Shown one piece after another: positions 33,653-42,949 of a stretch of DNA of 50,012 nt. Under the pieces are notes generated by a model, which was not told the origin of the DNA, did not search any database, and was given only the letters and a program-made list of their open reading frames with translations. Position 1 is the stretch's first letter. Each line of letters starts with the position of its first letter. A program made the translations under genes and the position numbers. Origin of the DNA: an uncultured Prevotellaceae bacterium (lineage in GTDB: Bacteria; Bacteroidota; Bacteroidia; Bacteroidales; Bacteroidaceae); NCBI GenBank assembly GCA_900317635.1, contig ONHN01000011.1, forward strand, positions 1 to 50,012, in the 5' to 3' direction.

Positions 33653-34651
33653 TTACAGCGCGTACCCCACGTTAAACATCAGCGACGAATTGCCAACGTG
33701 GTACTTTGCAAACGACACGCCAAGCTTAAAGCGCTTCAGGCGCAGGCCGCCGCCAAAGGTGAGGCCAGCCAGCTTCGAACTGCCTGCCGACTTCAGTTCG
33801 TAGGCGCGGCGGAAGTTGTAGCCTGCTGAGAGATAGAGGTAGTCCGTTGGCAGGATGTCAAGGCCAAGGACGAAGTGGTTTAGCAGGAGCTGACCGAAGC
33901 CCAACTTCTCCTTTCCTTCGGGCAGGTAGTAGTCGTCGCTGCTCCAGCGCGTCAGGTCGGTCATTGTCAGGGTGAAGCGCAGGGGGATGTGCTCAAAGCC
34001 TTTCGAAAGGCCAGCTTGCAGCGTAAAGGGGAGCTTCAACGTCTGTCCGTTGTGAAACGACTTAAGCTGCGCACCTAAGTTGCGCGCCGCAAACGAAAGC
34101 GAGAAGTCGCTCTCCTCCACAAAGTAGTTCAGACCGAGGTCGAACGACGTAGCAAAGCTGCTATAGCCGCCGTAGTTTTGCGACGTCAGCTTCAGCGTGG
34201 CACCACCAGCCCAACGCTCCGAGAGTAGGTAGCTGTAGCCCAACGCTATGACGATGTCCTTCGGCGTGAACTTACCCGTCTCTATGCCGTCGGCATCGCG
34301 CCCTTCCATGGAGCCGAAGCCCAGGTACTGCGCCGCCACCATACCCGTGTGTCGCTCGCCAAAAGCTTTCACGAACTGCGCACCAGCTACGATGCTGCCC
34401 GAATTATAGGTCATAAAGTTAAGCCCTATCGACTTGTCCGAAACAACCGACAGCAAAGCTGGATTAGCCCAGCCCGCAGCGGGCTCATCGTCTATGTTGG
34501 ATATATTCTCGCCACCAAGTGCTGCCGCATGCGACGAAGCGGGCAGGCGCAACACGCCGTAGCCCTGCACATACTGTTGGGCGGTGCAAGGCAGGCACGC
34601 AAAGGTAGCAAAGAGAGCGGCTGATAAGCCTTTTTTTAATACTTTAAGCAT
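33653..34651 (-). CDS. porQ: Type IX secretion system protein PorQ-like outer-membrane protein
   Basis: 332-aa FadL/PorV-like beta-barrel protein with a signal peptide (ends ACLPCTAQ). The segment LRLPASSHAAALGGENISNI, followed by GWANPALL, is the diagnostic N-terminal block of PorQ/PorV proteins; the rest is alternating strands ending VGYAL. PorQ is a T9SS-associated outer-membrane protein in Bacteroidetes. Here it is divergent from tonB-cmk-ispH; from memory, porQ next to cmk and ispH is a recurrent Bacteroidales neighbourhood. The TAACTTTG box at 34662-34669 leaves almost no leader before the ATG. Confidence 0.85.
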   Translation of the reverse strand: MLKVLKKGLSAALFATFACLPCTAQQYVQGYGVLRLPASSHAAALGGENISNIDDEPAAGWANPALLSVVSDKSIGLNFMTYNSGSIVAGAQFVKAFGERHTGMVAAQYLGFGSMEGRDADGIETGKFTPKDIVIALGYSYLLSERWAGGATLKLTSQNYGGYSSFATSFDLGLNYFVEESDFSLSFAARNLGAQLKSFHNGQTLKLPFTLQAGLSKGFEHIPLRFTLTMTDLTRWSSDDYYLPEGKEKLGFGQLLLNHFVLGLDILPTDYLYLSAGYNFRRAYELKSAGSSKLAGLTFGGGLRLKRFKLGVSFAKYHVGNSSLMFNVGYAL

Positions 34652-34661
34652 AATTAGCGCA

Positions 34662-34699
34662 CAAAGTTAGCCATATTTTTCCGTATGATAGTATTTTTG
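34662..34699. promoter_or_regulatory. Divergent promoters porQ / tonB
   Basis: Minus strand: TAACTTTG at 34662-34669 for porQ. Plus strand: TATTTTTG at 34692-34699 for tonB. The boxes are only 22 bp apart, so the two transcripts probably share regulatory space. Confidence 0.5.
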
Positions 34700-34783
34700 C
34701 AGTGCAAAACAAGCAAAGACCCGCATTTCGGCCTCGCTTGCAGCACCAACACATCAACCATATACCTATATATTATATATAAC

Positions 34784-35617
34784 GTGCTAACGGACGAATT
34801 ATTTTCTAAAGCATGGTGCGAACTTATTTTTGAAGGGCGCAACAAGGAGTACGGAGCCTACCGCCTACGACGCTCGGCAGGCCGCCGCTATCGCTTCGCT
34901 ATGCTCTGCGTGCTGGGCATAGCGGGGCTATTGTCCGCTTGGCAACTAACGACCATGGCCGTCACTTACATCTCGCTCCACGGGCTGGAGGGCGAAATGC
35001 CCATGGCCAAGCTCAAGCCCATGGAGGTGGAACCCGACCACGAGCTGAAAGCCATGGCAGCGGGGCGCACCGCACCTCACCCCGTCGTCCAGGCAACGGC
35101 CACGGTTGTGGACGACGTAACGACGGAACCCGAAATTGTCGATGCCGTGCCGCCGCACCTTGAAATGGGCGAGCCAGGACCCGAAGAGCTGAAAATAGAC
35201 GAAGAGGTGTTCGTCAAAATCCCTGAAGACACTGTCCGCATCAACGAAGACCGCAAAGACCTACCCGTGGAGGCCGCACCGCTCACGCCCACAGAGGTCG
35301 TAGAAGAAATGCCGCAGTTCCCAGGCGGCTGGTACGCGCTGAAGCGCTACCTCGACGAGCACGTACCCTACCCCAAAGGATGCATCGACCGCCGCATACA
35401 AGGCGACGTGGAAGTGGCCTTCTACGTTGATCAAAACGGCGGAGTGCTCGAACCGAAAGTGACGAAGTCCGTCCACCCCGAACTCGACGCAGCCGCCCTG
35501 CAAGGCATCAAGGGCATGCCGCAGTGGACGCCTGGCCGACGAAACGGCAAAGTCACCATCGTGCGCATACGCATACCCGTCCACTTCGAATACCAAAGCT
35601 CCGAATTCAAACTATAA
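34784..35617 (+). CDS. tonB: Energy transducer TonB
   Basis: 277-aa inner-membrane protein that couples proton-motive force to TonB-dependent receptors. The cytoplasmic start is WCELIFEGRNKEYGAYRLRR, typical of Bacteroidetes TonB. Then come one membrane helix (FAMLCVLGIAGLLSAW), a Pro/Glu/Val-rich periplasmic spacer and the C-terminal TonB domain (PQFPGGWYALKRYLDEHVPY; GDVEVAFYVDQNG; WTPGRRNGK). No ATG fits; GTG at 34784 lies directly before the conserved N-terminus, whereas starting at 34685 would overlap the -7 box. It is the first gene before cmk-ispH. Confidence 0.88.
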   Translation: MLTDELFSKAWCELIFEGRNKEYGAYRLRRSAGRRYRFAMLCVLGIAGLLSAWQLTTMAVTYISLHGLEGEMPMAKLKPMEVEPDHELKAMAAGRTAPHPVVQATATVVDDVTTEPEIVDAVPPHLEMGEPGPEELKIDEEVFVKIPEDTVRINEDRKDLPVEAAPLTPTEVVEEMPQFPGGWYALKRYLDEHVPYPKGCIDRRIQGDVEVAFYVDQNGGVLEPKVTKSVHPELDAAALQGIKGMPQWTPGRRNGKVTIVRIRIPVHFEYQSSEFKL

Positions 35618-35668
35618 GGAGGGGGGCGGAGCATCATCTACCGCTCAACTAAAGACCTAAAGACCTAT

Positions 35669-36358
35669 ATGAAAAAAATCATCGTTGCCATTGACGGCCA
35701 CTCCTCGTGCGGTAAAAGCACGATGGCGAAGATGCTGGCGCGTCGCGTCGGTTATATCTATGTTGACACAGGGGCCATGTATCGCGCTGTTGCGCTCTTT
35801 GCCCTGCGCCACGGCTTCATCAGCGAGGGCCGTGTCGATGCGGCAGCCTTAGAGGCGGCTATGCCGCAGGTGGAAGTGGCCTTCCGCCTTGGTGCTGACG
35901 GCCTGCCCCGCACCTTGCTCTGTGGCGAGGACGTGGAAGATGCCATTCGCACCCTTGAGGTCTCCGCCGCCGTCAGTCCCGTGGCCGCCCTACCCTTCGT
36001 GCGTGCCGCCATGACCAGCCAGCAACAAGCCATGGGCAAGGAGGGCGGCATCGTCATGGACGGTCGCGACATCGGAACCGCCGTATTTCCGCATGCCCAG
36101 CTCAAGATTTTCGTCACCGCCAGTGCCGAAGTGCGCGCACAGCGACGCTACGACGAGCTCACCGCCAAAGGCCAAACCGTCACTTACGACGACATTCTGA
36201 AAAACGTGCGCGAGCGCGACTACATCGACTCTCACCGCGAAGTGGCCCCCCTGCGCCAAGCACCCGATGCGCTGCTCCTCGACAACAGCACGCTCAGCAT
36301 CGACGAGCAAAACGCGTGGCTACTGGCACGCTTCAACGAGGCTACCCATGAAGATTGA
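35669..36358 (+). CDS. cmk: (d)CMP kinase
   Basis: 229-aa cytidylate kinase phosphorylating CMP/dCMP with ATP. The P-loop is [12 protein letters not shown] (residues 10-21), the CMP-binding block [16 protein letters not shown] and the core [13 protein letters not shown]; the LID region is [11 protein letters not shown]. It lies 51 bp after tonB, and its last 11 bp overlap the ispH start, so the pair is translationally linked. Confidence 0.95.
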   Translation: MKKIIVAIDGHSSCGKSTMAKMLARRVGYIYVDTGAMYRAVALFALRHGFISEGRVDAAALEAAMPQVEVAFRLGADGLPRTLLCGEDVEDAIRTLEVSAAVSPVAALPFVRAAMTSQQQAMGKEGGIVMDGRDIGTAVFPHAQLKIFVTASAEVRAQRRYDELTAKGQTVTYDDILKNVRERDYIDSHREVAPLRQAPDALLLDNSTLSIDEQNAWLLARFNEATHED

Positions 36359-37202
36359 AATAGACAGCCATTCGGGCTTTTGCCACGGCGTGACAACAGC
36401 CATCAAGAAAGCCGAGAGCGAACTATCCGAAGGGCATCGGCTCTACTGCCTGGGCGACATCGTCCACAACGGTAGTGAGGTGGAACGCCTGCGCAAGCTC
36501 GGCCTCGAAACCATCGACCACGCTACGTTTTCGCGCCTGCGCGATGCGCGCGTCCTGCTGCGCGCCCACGGCGAACCGCCAGCCACCTACGAGGCAGCCC
36601 GACGGGGCGGCATCACCCTCGTCGATGCTACCTGCCCCGTCGTCCTGCAGCTGCAGCGACGCGTGAAGAGCGTGTGCGACTCCATGCCGCAGGCGCAAGT
36701 CGTCATCTACGGCAAGCCTGGCCATGCCGAGGTCGTTGGGCTCGTAGGACAAACGGGCGGACGCGCCATCGTTCTGCAAAGCGAAGAAGAGGCCAGTGCG
36801 CTCGACTTCAACCGCGACATCTATCTCTTTTCGCAAACAACAATGTCGCTCGTTGGTTTCCACGCCCTTATCTCCTACATCTCCCAGCGCATCAAGTCAC
36901 CGGCAGAGTTCCAATATTTCGACACCATCTGCCGCCAAGTGGCCAACCGCCTGCCCGCCATCCGCAGTTTTGCGGCCCGCCACGACGTCGTGGTCTTCGT
37001 CAGCGGACTGAAAAGTTCCAACGGCCGTATGCTCTTCGACGCCTGCCGACAGGAAAACCCGCGCAGCTACCTCGTCGATACGCCCGAGGCCCTGCGCAGC
37101 GAATGGTTCGAGGGCGCCGAAAGCGTAGGCATTTGCGGTGCCACGTCAACGCCCCTGTGGCTCATGGAACGCTGCCGCGAAGTCATACAGAGCGACTGCT
37201 AA
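36348..37202 (+). CDS. ispH: 4-hydroxy-3-methylbut-2-enyl diphosphate reductase
   Basis: 284-aa Fe-S enzyme of the MEP isoprenoid pathway, producing IPP and DMAPP. The three cluster-ligand cysteines lie in [14 protein letters not shown] and [10 protein letters not shown], with a later Cys in [23 protein letters not shown] and GKPGHAEV are conserved. The start at 36348 ([15 protein letters not shown]) is the family start and overlaps the cmk stop by 11 bp. It is slightly shorter than the E. coli enzyme, as is usual in Bacteroidales. Confidence 0.95.
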   Translation: MKIEIDSHSGFCHGVTTAIKKAESELSEGHRLYCLGDIVHNGSEVERLRKLGLETIDHATFSRLRDARVLLRAHGEPPATYEAARRGGITLVDATCPVVLQLQRRVKSVCDSMPQAQVVIYGKPGHAEVVGLVGQTGGRAIVLQSEEEASALDFNRDIYLFSQTTMSLVGFHALISYISQRIKSPAEFQYFDTICRQVANRLPAIRSFAARHDVVVFVSGLKSSNGRMLFDACRQENPRSYLVDTPEALRSEWFEGAESVGICGATSTPLWLMERCREVIQSDC

Positions 37203-37267
37203 AAAAAATAAATGTCGCCCAGCAATCCGTCCTCTGCTGAAAATCAAACTTTTAAGCCACGAAAACC

Positions 37268-37425
37268 ATCCTTTCACGCCCTGAAAACCTCACTTTCAGG
37301 CTTTGAATGCCTCACTTTCAGGCTTTGAATGCCTCACTTTCAGGCTTTGAAAGCCTCACTTTCAGGCTTTGGAAGTCTCACTTTCAGGCTTTGGAAGTCC
37401 GACCTTCAGAGCCTGCCATTTTCTT
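37268..37425 (+). repeat. 22-bp tandem palindromic array, copy 2
   Basis: Units start at about 37270, 37292, 37314, 37336, 37358, 37380 and 37402, a strict 22-bp period. The consensus is ACTTTCAGGCTTTGAAWGCCTC, decaying at both ends. Each unit can form a CTTTCA/TGAAAG-type hairpin. It is inverted relative to the array at 2220-2340 and begins 66 bp after the ispH stop. Confidence 0.87.
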
Positions 37426-37542
37426 TGACGACTTAAACAGCTGAATTTCAGCAACGTTTCCGAGCAGGCGTCTCGCTTGCGTCCCATACCTTCGCAGTTT
37501 GTTTTATCGCACGAGTAGCGCCGTAGGCGCTGCCTCCGAGGA

Positions 37543-37615
37543 TGCAGGCGAGACGCCTGCGTACCCAGTTAGGGCTACGCCGACGATGGATGCAGGCGAG
37601 ACATTTGCGTCCCAT
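37543..37615. repeat. Dispersed GCAGGCGAGACGCCTGC repeat, two units
   Basis: GCAGGCGAGACGCCTGCGTA then CCCAGTTAGGGCTACG, followed by a decayed copy (GCAGGCGAGACATTTGCGTC) about 45 bp on. A CGCCGTAGGCG mini-palindrome precedes it (near 37520). Same family as at 7563. Confidence 0.7.
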
Positions 37616-37666
37616 AATGATGCAAACGAGGCGCACGCACCCTCAGGGGAGTCCACAAAAAGATTT

Positions 37667-37716
37667 CGCCTCCTATCCTCTCTCTTTTTGCAAGAGATAG
37701 AATAGGAGGCGCGTTT
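37667..37716 (-). terminator. Hairpin terminator after the sigma-factor operon
   Basis: Stem CGCCTCCTAT / ATAGGAGGCG (10 bp) with an inner TCTCTTTTTGCAAGAGA hairpin. Read on the minus strand it is followed by AAATCTTTTTG, a reasonable U-tract. It lies just past the stop of the 49-aa gene at 37734. Confidence 0.75.
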
Positions 37717-37733
37717 CACTGTTAAAACCTGTC

Positions 37734-37883
37734 TTAGCTGACGCCCATTTGCCCGAAAGGGGCCATATCGGCGGGGGCTTCTTCAAAGAAGTCTTCGTCG
37801 GGGTTGTAGGCGCGGGCAAAAGCCCTGATAAATTGAAGCGTCTCTTCGCGGGGAGAGAACAACGGGGGTAGAGTTTGGTCCAT
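37734..37883 (-). CDS. 49-aa small protein downstream of the sigma factor
   Basis: MDQTLPPLFSPREETLQFIR, then AFARAYNPDEDFFEEAPADM and a short tail. It is acidic and helical, with no signal or membrane segment. It follows the sigma-factor gene by 103 bp and is closed by a strong terminator, so the two are probably one operon. The 'LxFIRxFARxY' core reminds me of short proteins next to this sigma factor in other Bacteroidales, but I cannot name a family. A regulatory role is only a guess. Confidence 0.65.
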   Translation of the reverse strand: MDQTLPPLFSPREETLQFIRAFARAYNPDEDFFEEAPADMAPFGQMGVS

Positions 37884-37986
37884 AGGCTGTGCCGTTACTG
37901 ATTTGCGTGTCTATATAAGATAACGGCACACTATGGGTGGTTATTGTGCAATCCACAGAAAAAAGTTTCGGTTTGCAGGAAATTGT

Positions 37987-38577
37987 TTACAGGGTGAGTT
38001 GCACCTGATGTTCCTTGGCCATGCGACGCATGTTTTGCAGGGCATAGTGCATGCGTCCCAAGGCCGTATTGATCCCTACGCCCGTGCGCTGTGATATCTC
38101 CTTGAAGGATAGCCCTTGATAGAAGCGCATGAGCACCACCTCGCGCTGTGTCTGGGGCAAGTTGCGCACCAGGCGGCGGACGTCGCTGCTTATCTGGCGC
38201 GTGACGATGCCGCTCTCTACGCTGTCCGTGGCAAAGCGTTGCTGGTTGAAGATATCTACGTCGCCCTCTTGCGGGGTGATGCAGTTCATGTTGTTTTCGG
38301 CTCGGAATTGATCGACAATGAGGTTGTGGCTAATGCGCGTGAGCCAGGCGTAGAACTTCCCGTCCTCGCGATAGCGGCCCTGGCGTATGGTCATAATGGC
38401 GCGCACAAAGGTCTCTTGAAACAGGTCGTCGGCTACGTCGGGATTGTGGACAGCACAAAGAATGTAGCTATAAAGGCGGTCCTTATAGCGCGACAACAAG
38501 ACATCGAAAGCTTCGTTGTTACCGGAACGGTAAAGCTGTACCAACTTCTCGTCGGCAAGCTCTTGTAGATGTGTCAT
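37987..38577 (-). CDS. Sigma-70 family (ECF-like) RNA polymerase sigma factor
   Basis: 196-aa two-domain sigma factor. Region 2 lies near residues 20-95 (YKDRLYSYILCAVHNPDVAD, then DLFQETFVRAI, FYAWLTRISHNLIVDQFR). Region 4 lies near 130-185 (LPQTQREVVLMRFYQGLSFK, EISQRTGVGINTALGRMHYA). There is no linked membrane anti-sigma (FecR-like) gene, which sets it apart from Bacteroidetes FecI-type factors. A TACTTTTG box at 38661-38668 (minus) is the likely -7 element. A 49-aa peptide gene follows. Confidence 0.92.
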   Translation of the reverse strand: MTHLQELADEKLVQLYRSGNNEAFDVLLSRYKDRLYSYILCAVHNPDVADDLFQETFVRAIMTIRQGRYREDGKFYAWLTRISHNLIVDQFRAENNMNCITPQEGDVDIFNQQRFATDSVESGIVTRQISSDVRRLVRNLPQTQREVVLMRFYQGLSFKEISQRTGVGINTALGRMHYALQNMRRMAKEHQVQLTL

Positions 38578-38660
38578 TACTTCTGTAAGTGTTGGTTAGG
38601 AGTAATGTGTTCCGATAGGCAAAAAGGGTTTAGTTCGTTAAACAAAAAGCGTTACGGGGG

Positions 38661-38668
38661 CAAAAGTA
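38661..38668 (-). promoter_or_regulatory. Putative -7 box of the sigma-factor gene
   Basis: TACTTTTG on the minus strand, about 84 bp before the ATG. The intergenic region to the divergent gene at 38851 also contains its own -7 box at 38783-38790. Confidence 0.4.
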
Positions 38669-38782
38669 GAAAGAAGTTCAGAAAACCGCAACCCTTCTTC
38701 GCATTTTTTTTCACTTTCTAACACTTTCCGTGCTTTTAACGAAAAAGTGACAAAAAAATTTCCCCGTTTCGCCGATAGTGCG

Positions 38783-38790
38783 TATATTTG
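38783..38790 (+). promoter_or_regulatory. Putative -7 box of the 185-aa gene
   Basis: TATATTTG on the plus strand, matching TAnnTTTG, about 60 bp before the ATG at 38851. Confidence 0.5.
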
Positions 38791-38850
38791 CCGTGCATTA
38801 TATAAGGTAACAAACAGTTTAACTAATCCACAACCCCCTCTAAAACCACT

Positions 38851-39408
38851 ATGCAGAACATGAAGCAACACGTTAAGACACTACTTGCCACGCTGTGCCT
38901 GCTTATCCTTTGCGGCGCGCAGCGCACCGAAGCGCAGCAACACCTGACGTTTCAGGGCATATCGTTCGACAACTCGTTTCAGGCTTTCGGTAAAGCTCTC
39001 GTTGCGCAAGGCTACGAAATGGACGAAGAGGACAACGACTTCTTCTACGGCAAGTTCTTGGGCGAAGAGGCCACCTTGCTCTTAGCCCAAACGCCTAAGA
39101 CCCACCGCACCAGCTCGCTCTTTATTAGTAGTGCCGCGTCCTACACCGACGTGAAGGAATGTGCGAAAGTGGCGGGCGCCATCTGCGGACAGCTCGAAGA
39201 ACTCTACAACTGCAGCATCGAGATTGACGAAGAAAACACCTCCAGCGTTCTCCACAGCTATGGTTTCCTCGAGAACGAGGACGGCACACCCTACGGCTAC
39301 ATCTCAGTCAACGTGACCAAAGACGACGAAGAGGGCACCTTCGAATGGAACGTCTATTTCAGCGACCACATCAACGAGAACCTCTATTCGGAAGAAGGGG
39401 GTGAGTAG
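38851..39408 (+). CDS. Exported hypothetical protein, 185 aa
   Basis: Signal peptide (MKQHVKTLLATLCLLILCGA, ending RTEAQ), then an acidic globular domain without a recognisable catalytic motif. FQGISFDNSFQAFGKALVAQ near residue 34 is a compact start that I have seen in short Bacteroidales periplasmic proteins, but no named family comes to mind. Two Cys (in KECAKVAGAICGQLEELYNC) may pair. ATG at 38851 or 38860 would both serve; the second gives the cleaner signal peptide. It is probably its own transcript. Confidence 0.8.
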   Translation: MQNMKQHVKTLLATLCLLILCGAQRTEAQQHLTFQGISFDNSFQAFGKALVAQGYEMDEEDNDFFYGKFLGEEATLLLAQTPKTHRTSSLFISSAASYTDVKECAKVAGAICGQLEELYNCSIEIDEENTSSVLHSYGFLENEDGTPYGYISVNVTKDDEEGTFEWNVYFSDHINENLYSEEGGE

Positions 39409-39617
39409 AAAGGGAAAGTAGAAAATAGAAGGAGGCTACAGCTACTGAGAAGTTAATGACAATAGTCTTAAAGTGAAATACTATATGGTTTCGAAGCATC
39501 GTCTTTAACTTCTTTCACTCCTAAGGACATCAGAAACTTGCGTAAGAAAACATTCTAAGAACATTCATATCATATCATTTCATTTCATTTCATAATTAAC
39601 TAAATCAACCAATCGCA

Positions 39618-42587
39618 ATGAGAAAGATTACATCTCTCTTCGCGCTGTTGCTGCTCACAGCAGTGGCAGCTGTTGCACAGCCCTCCGTGGACGGCAAGCT
39701 GTTCACGTTGGCCTGCTATCGCGGTTACGTCTACTACAATGGCACACAGCTGAAAGGCACCTCCGATGTCTCGCAAGCCTCTCAGTTTGCCATTGTTCCC
39801 TACGGCGAAACCAACTATCTCTACGATGCCACGAACAAAGCCTTCGTGGTTCACACCACAGCGGCTACGGCTGGAACAACAGGCAACCCTGCCTTGGAAA
39901 GCACCAACGACTTCTCGAAGGCCGTAACAGGGCTGGTCTTTGGCGAAACTCAGTATCCGTCTTATCCCTGGTACTTATCAGATAGCTTTGACAACTGGCT
40001 CAACATGGACGGTGGCCCCAGCGTGTACTTCAACACATGGAAAGACTTTGAAGGCGGCACTGGTGGTAACACCTACAATGTCAACGTAGTTGGCGACTTC
40101 GACGATACGGAGGCAGTGGCCATGCTCGACAACTACTTCAACCCCAGTGCAACGGTGCAGTACGTCATCAAGGACGGCAGCGGCAACGTGGTTTACACCA
40201 CCGAAGCAGCCCCTGCCAACGTTGGCGACAACATCGACACACTGCCCGCTTCCTTGCAGCGTGCCTACTGCTCCTACGTCGTGAAGCCCACGACGATTGC
40301 TACGGGTGCTAACGTGGTTGACGTAACGGTGACGTTCAGCCTGCCTTTCACGATCAGTCCCAACTATGCTGATGCTACGTGGTACTTCATGACCCTGCGC
40401 GGCCACTACGTTTACTACGCAGAAACGCCGAAGGACATCCGCACAAACCAATCTTCGAAAGAAAACACGGATGCCTACAAGTGGGCCTTCATGGGCAACC
40501 CCTATACTGGCATTAAGGTTATAAACAAGGCCGTCGGCGAAGGCAAATACATGGACAACACGTCGGGCACCGTACAGATGACGGAGAACGCCTTTGGTTG
40601 GACCATCGAGTCGCTCAACGGCACGCCCACCTTCGGTCTGAAGAGTGGCAGCCAGTACATCAACGAGCAAAACCACAGCAACCACAACCTGATTTACTGG
40701 ACACACTTCACCGACGACACGGGTTCACAGTTCACGGTTGAAGCCGTTCCCACGGTGGTTGTCAACGTAACCTACGACCTCTACGAAAATGGTGAGAAGG
40801 TTAACAGCAAGGTCGTTGAGCAAGAGCCTAACAGCGAAGTGGCTGTTCCCTCCGACCTGACCGCTGCCTACAATGCCTTGGCCTGGGACATCACGACGGA
40901 AGGTGCCGTAGGCGGCACGGACTGCACCATCAACGTAACGGCTACGCCGAAAGCCGGTGTTGTGACGGACCTTGCCAACCTCTCTCGCGAAAAAGTCTAT
41001 CGCCTTGTTACCGCTCGCGGCAACCTCGGCACGGACGGCTCGCACCTCGCTACCGATGGTAAGGATGGTATCACGCTGACGGGTACTACCTTCGCCTTCC
41101 CCACCTACGGCACGGACAAGTACCTCTACAGCGTGGCCGACAACAAGTTTGTGGCTAACGTCTCTACTGGTGACCTCACCGAAGACATCAGCACGCTGGG
41201 TGCCCTCGTCATCGACGGTGCCAAAGGCTACTACTTCCTTGGTATGGGCACGAACGGCGTGAACGTTTCTACGAGTTACTCCACGGGTATCGTTATCAAC
41301 TCTTGGACCACACGCGATGCAGGTAATCAATACGTCTTCATCGAGGCTGGTAGCTTCGACCCGACCGCTGCTGAAGCAGCCCTGGCTACTTACTTCGACA
41401 ACGTAGATATGACGGCTCAGGTAATGGCCGAGTTCATCCCCTACGTGCTCGCCATGCCTATTGACCTCACCAATCCTAAGCCCGCTGCTTCGCTCGGCAA
41501 GCCCTTCGGCATCACGACGGCTGCAGCTTATCAGCTCGCAACGACCTACCAGACGCAGCTCTTCATGAACAAATTCAGTTTGGCTGACTACAACGCCATC
41601 AAGGAAATCATTGAAGCCAACATCATCTATCCCGAAACGGGCTACTACCGTCTGAAGAACAAGATGACGGGCAACGAAGGTACATCCTATGGCTACATGG
41701 GCATGAACGCCAACGCCGAACTCGTTGGTAACGTAGCCGAAGCCGACGCTATGGCCGATGCTTCTACCATCTTCTACGTGAAGAAGAACGAGGCTGGCTA
41801 CTACAGCTTCCGCTCGCAAGGCCTCTATGGTAAGGTGGCCGAAACAAGTGCTACGGTAACGGCCGAGGGCAGCGAACACAACTTCATCGTTGGTCACGCT
41901 GGTCCTGGCTACGGCTACATCAAGACGAAGAGTGCTACCGACCGTAGCTGCTACCACGCTGCTGCAGGCGACAGCTACAAGATTGTAGGTTGGGGCGCTG
42001 ATGCCGATGCTTCGCAGTGGGTATTCGAACCCGCCACGACGGTTGAAGTGGCTCTCGGCGTTAGCGATGGAACCAATACCTTCGGTACGGTATGCCTGCC
42101 CTTCGCCGTTGAAATCACCGACGCTGAAATCTGCAAGATTGAGTCCGACTACGCAGCTGACGTAGCTAAGTATAGCTCTGTTGGCACGCAACTGCCCGCC
42201 AACACGGGTGCGTTCCTCGTAGGTACGACGGCCAAAGTAGAAGCTACCATCGTTGATGGTGGCGAACTCGGTGCTATCGAAACGGGTCTTGAAGGTCATC
42301 TCCTCGCAGCAGAAGTTGCTGACGCCCTCGTGCTGAACACCGTTGATAGCAATGTAGGCTTCTACGCTTTGAAGAGTGGCTTCGCCCTCGCCGCCAACAA
42401 GGCATTCCTCACCGCTCCCAGCTCTGTTCGCGCCCTCGTACTGAGCCGCGCCGACGACGTGACGGCTATCAGCAGCGTTGAAACCACGAACGCCAACGGT
42501 GCTATCTACGACCTCTCTGGTCGCCGCGTGAAGAACGTTCAGAACGGCCTCTACATCGTGAACGGCAAGAAGGTGCTCGTGAAGTAA
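39618..42587 (+). CDS. Secreted ~990-aa surface protein with 'YDLSGRRV...GKKVLVK' tail
   Basis: 989-aa protein with a signal peptide (MRKITSLFALLLLTAVAAVA). It contains alternating Tyr/Asn-rich modules (KLFTLACYRGYVYYNG; WYFMTLRGHYVYYAETPKDI; EKVYRLVTARGNLG; GYYRLKNKMTGNEGTSYGYM) repeated roughly every 200-250 residues, each followed by segments where a helix with NYF/TYF recurs (VAMLDNYFNP; EAALATYFDN). The C-terminus GAIYDLSGRRVKNVQNGLYI, then VNGKKVLVK, is the short tail shared with the 991-aa protein at 7648. Export is certain from the signal; T9SS dependence is possible. Codon use is more C/T-ending (aac, tac, ggt), as in highly expressed genes. Function unknown. Confidence 0.85.
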   Translation: MRKITSLFALLLLTAVAAVAQPSVDGKLFTLACYRGYVYYNGTQLKGTSDVSQASQFAIVPYGETNYLYDATNKAFVVHTTAATAGTTGNPALESTNDFSKAVTGLVFGETQYPSYPWYLSDSFDNWLNMDGGPSVYFNTWKDFEGGTGGNTYNVNVVGDFDDTEAVAMLDNYFNPSATVQYVIKDGSGNVVYTTEAAPANVGDNIDTLPASLQRAYCSYVVKPTTIATGANVVDVTVTFSLPFTISPNYADATWYFMTLRGHYVYYAETPKDIRTNQSSKENTDAYKWAFMGNPYTGIKVINKAVGEGKYMDNTSGTVQMTENAFGWTIESLNGTPTFGLKSGSQYINEQNHSNHNLIYWTHFTDDTGSQFTVEAVPTVVVNVTYDLYENGEKVNSKVVEQEPNSEVAVPSDLTAAYNALAWDITTEGAVGGTDCTINVTATPKAGVVTDLANLSREKVYRLVTARGNLGTDGSHLATDGKDGITLTGTTFAFPTYGTDKYLYSVADNKFVANVSTGDLTEDISTLGALVIDGAKGYYFLGMGTNGVNVSTSYSTGIVINSWTTRDAGNQYVFIEAGSFDPTAAEAALATYFDNVDMTAQVMAEFIPYVLAMPIDLTNPKPAASLGKPFGITTAAAYQLATTYQTQLFMNKFSLADYNAIKEIIEANIIYPETGYYRLKNKMTGNEGTSYGYMGMNANAELVGNVAEADAMADASTIFYVKKNEAGYYSFRSQGLYGKVAETSATVTAEGSEHNFIVGHAGPGYGYIKTKSATDRSCYHAAAGDSYKIVGWGADADASQWVFEPATTVEVALGVSDGTNTFGTVCLPFAVEITDAEICKIESDYAADVAKYSSVGTQLPANTGAFLVGTTAKVEATIVDGGELGAIETGLEGHLLAAEVADALVLNTVDSNVGFYALKSGFALAANKAFLTAPSSVRALVLSRADDVTAISSVETTNANGAIYDLSGRRVKNVQNGLYIVNGKKVLVK

Positions 42588-42601
42588 GGACTTAGGAACA
42601 C

Positions 42602-42652
42602 GGTTCTCAGGTTTTCAAGTTCGGCTACACCGACACGAAAACCTAAGAACCC
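42602..42652. other. Long hairpin between the 989-aa gene and the 55-aa gene
   Basis: GGTTCTCAGGTTTTC pairs with GAAAACCTAAGAACC (about 15 bp, one mismatch), with an inner TCGGCTACACCGA stem. No U-run follows, so it may be a processing or partial-termination element setting the ratio of the two products. The 991-aa/55-aa pair at 7648/7472 also has a hairpin in the gap. Confidence 0.6.
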
Positions 42653-42697
42653 GAAACCTATACCTCATAACATATAAAAAAGACTAAACTCACAGAA

Positions 42698-42865
42698 ATG
42701 AAAAAGTACGTAATGCCTGCCTGCGATGCTATCGACATCGCCATCGCTCAAACCATCTGCGTAAGCGGCTCCGTAACCATCGACCCCAACACCGAGGTAG
42801 AAGGTGGTTTTGGCCGCGAACAAGGTTGGGACGCTAACAACTGGAGCGAAGGAGAGGATAAGTAA
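42698..42865 (+). CDS. 55-aa small protein downstream of the 989-aa secreted protein
   Basis: MKKYVMPACDAIDIAIAQTI, then CVSGSVTIDPNTEVEGGFGR and an acidic Trp-containing end (WDANNWSEGEDK). No signal peptide. It has the same length (55 aa) and the same M-K/R-K-x-Y-x-x-P type start as the gene at 7305, and sits 110 bp after a ~990-aa secreted-protein gene. The two Cys (positions 9 and 21) are not shared in position with the other copy. Not a recognised family; coding is supported by codon use and the duplicated arrangement. Confidence 0.7.
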   Translation: MKKYVMPACDAIDIAIAQTICVSGSVTIDPNTEVEGGFGREQGWDANNWSEGEDK

Positions 42866-42949
42866 AAACTCACCTTTTCTCACTCCAAGAAATACACACA
42901 CCCAAGCGGGGAGCAGTGCTGCAAGACAGCCTGCCCCCCGCTTTCGTAT

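Noticed and set aside
40725-42299. Minus-strand open frame of 524 codons opposite the 989-aa gene
   Set aside because: Mirror of a highly codon-biased gene; no recognisable domain or start context.
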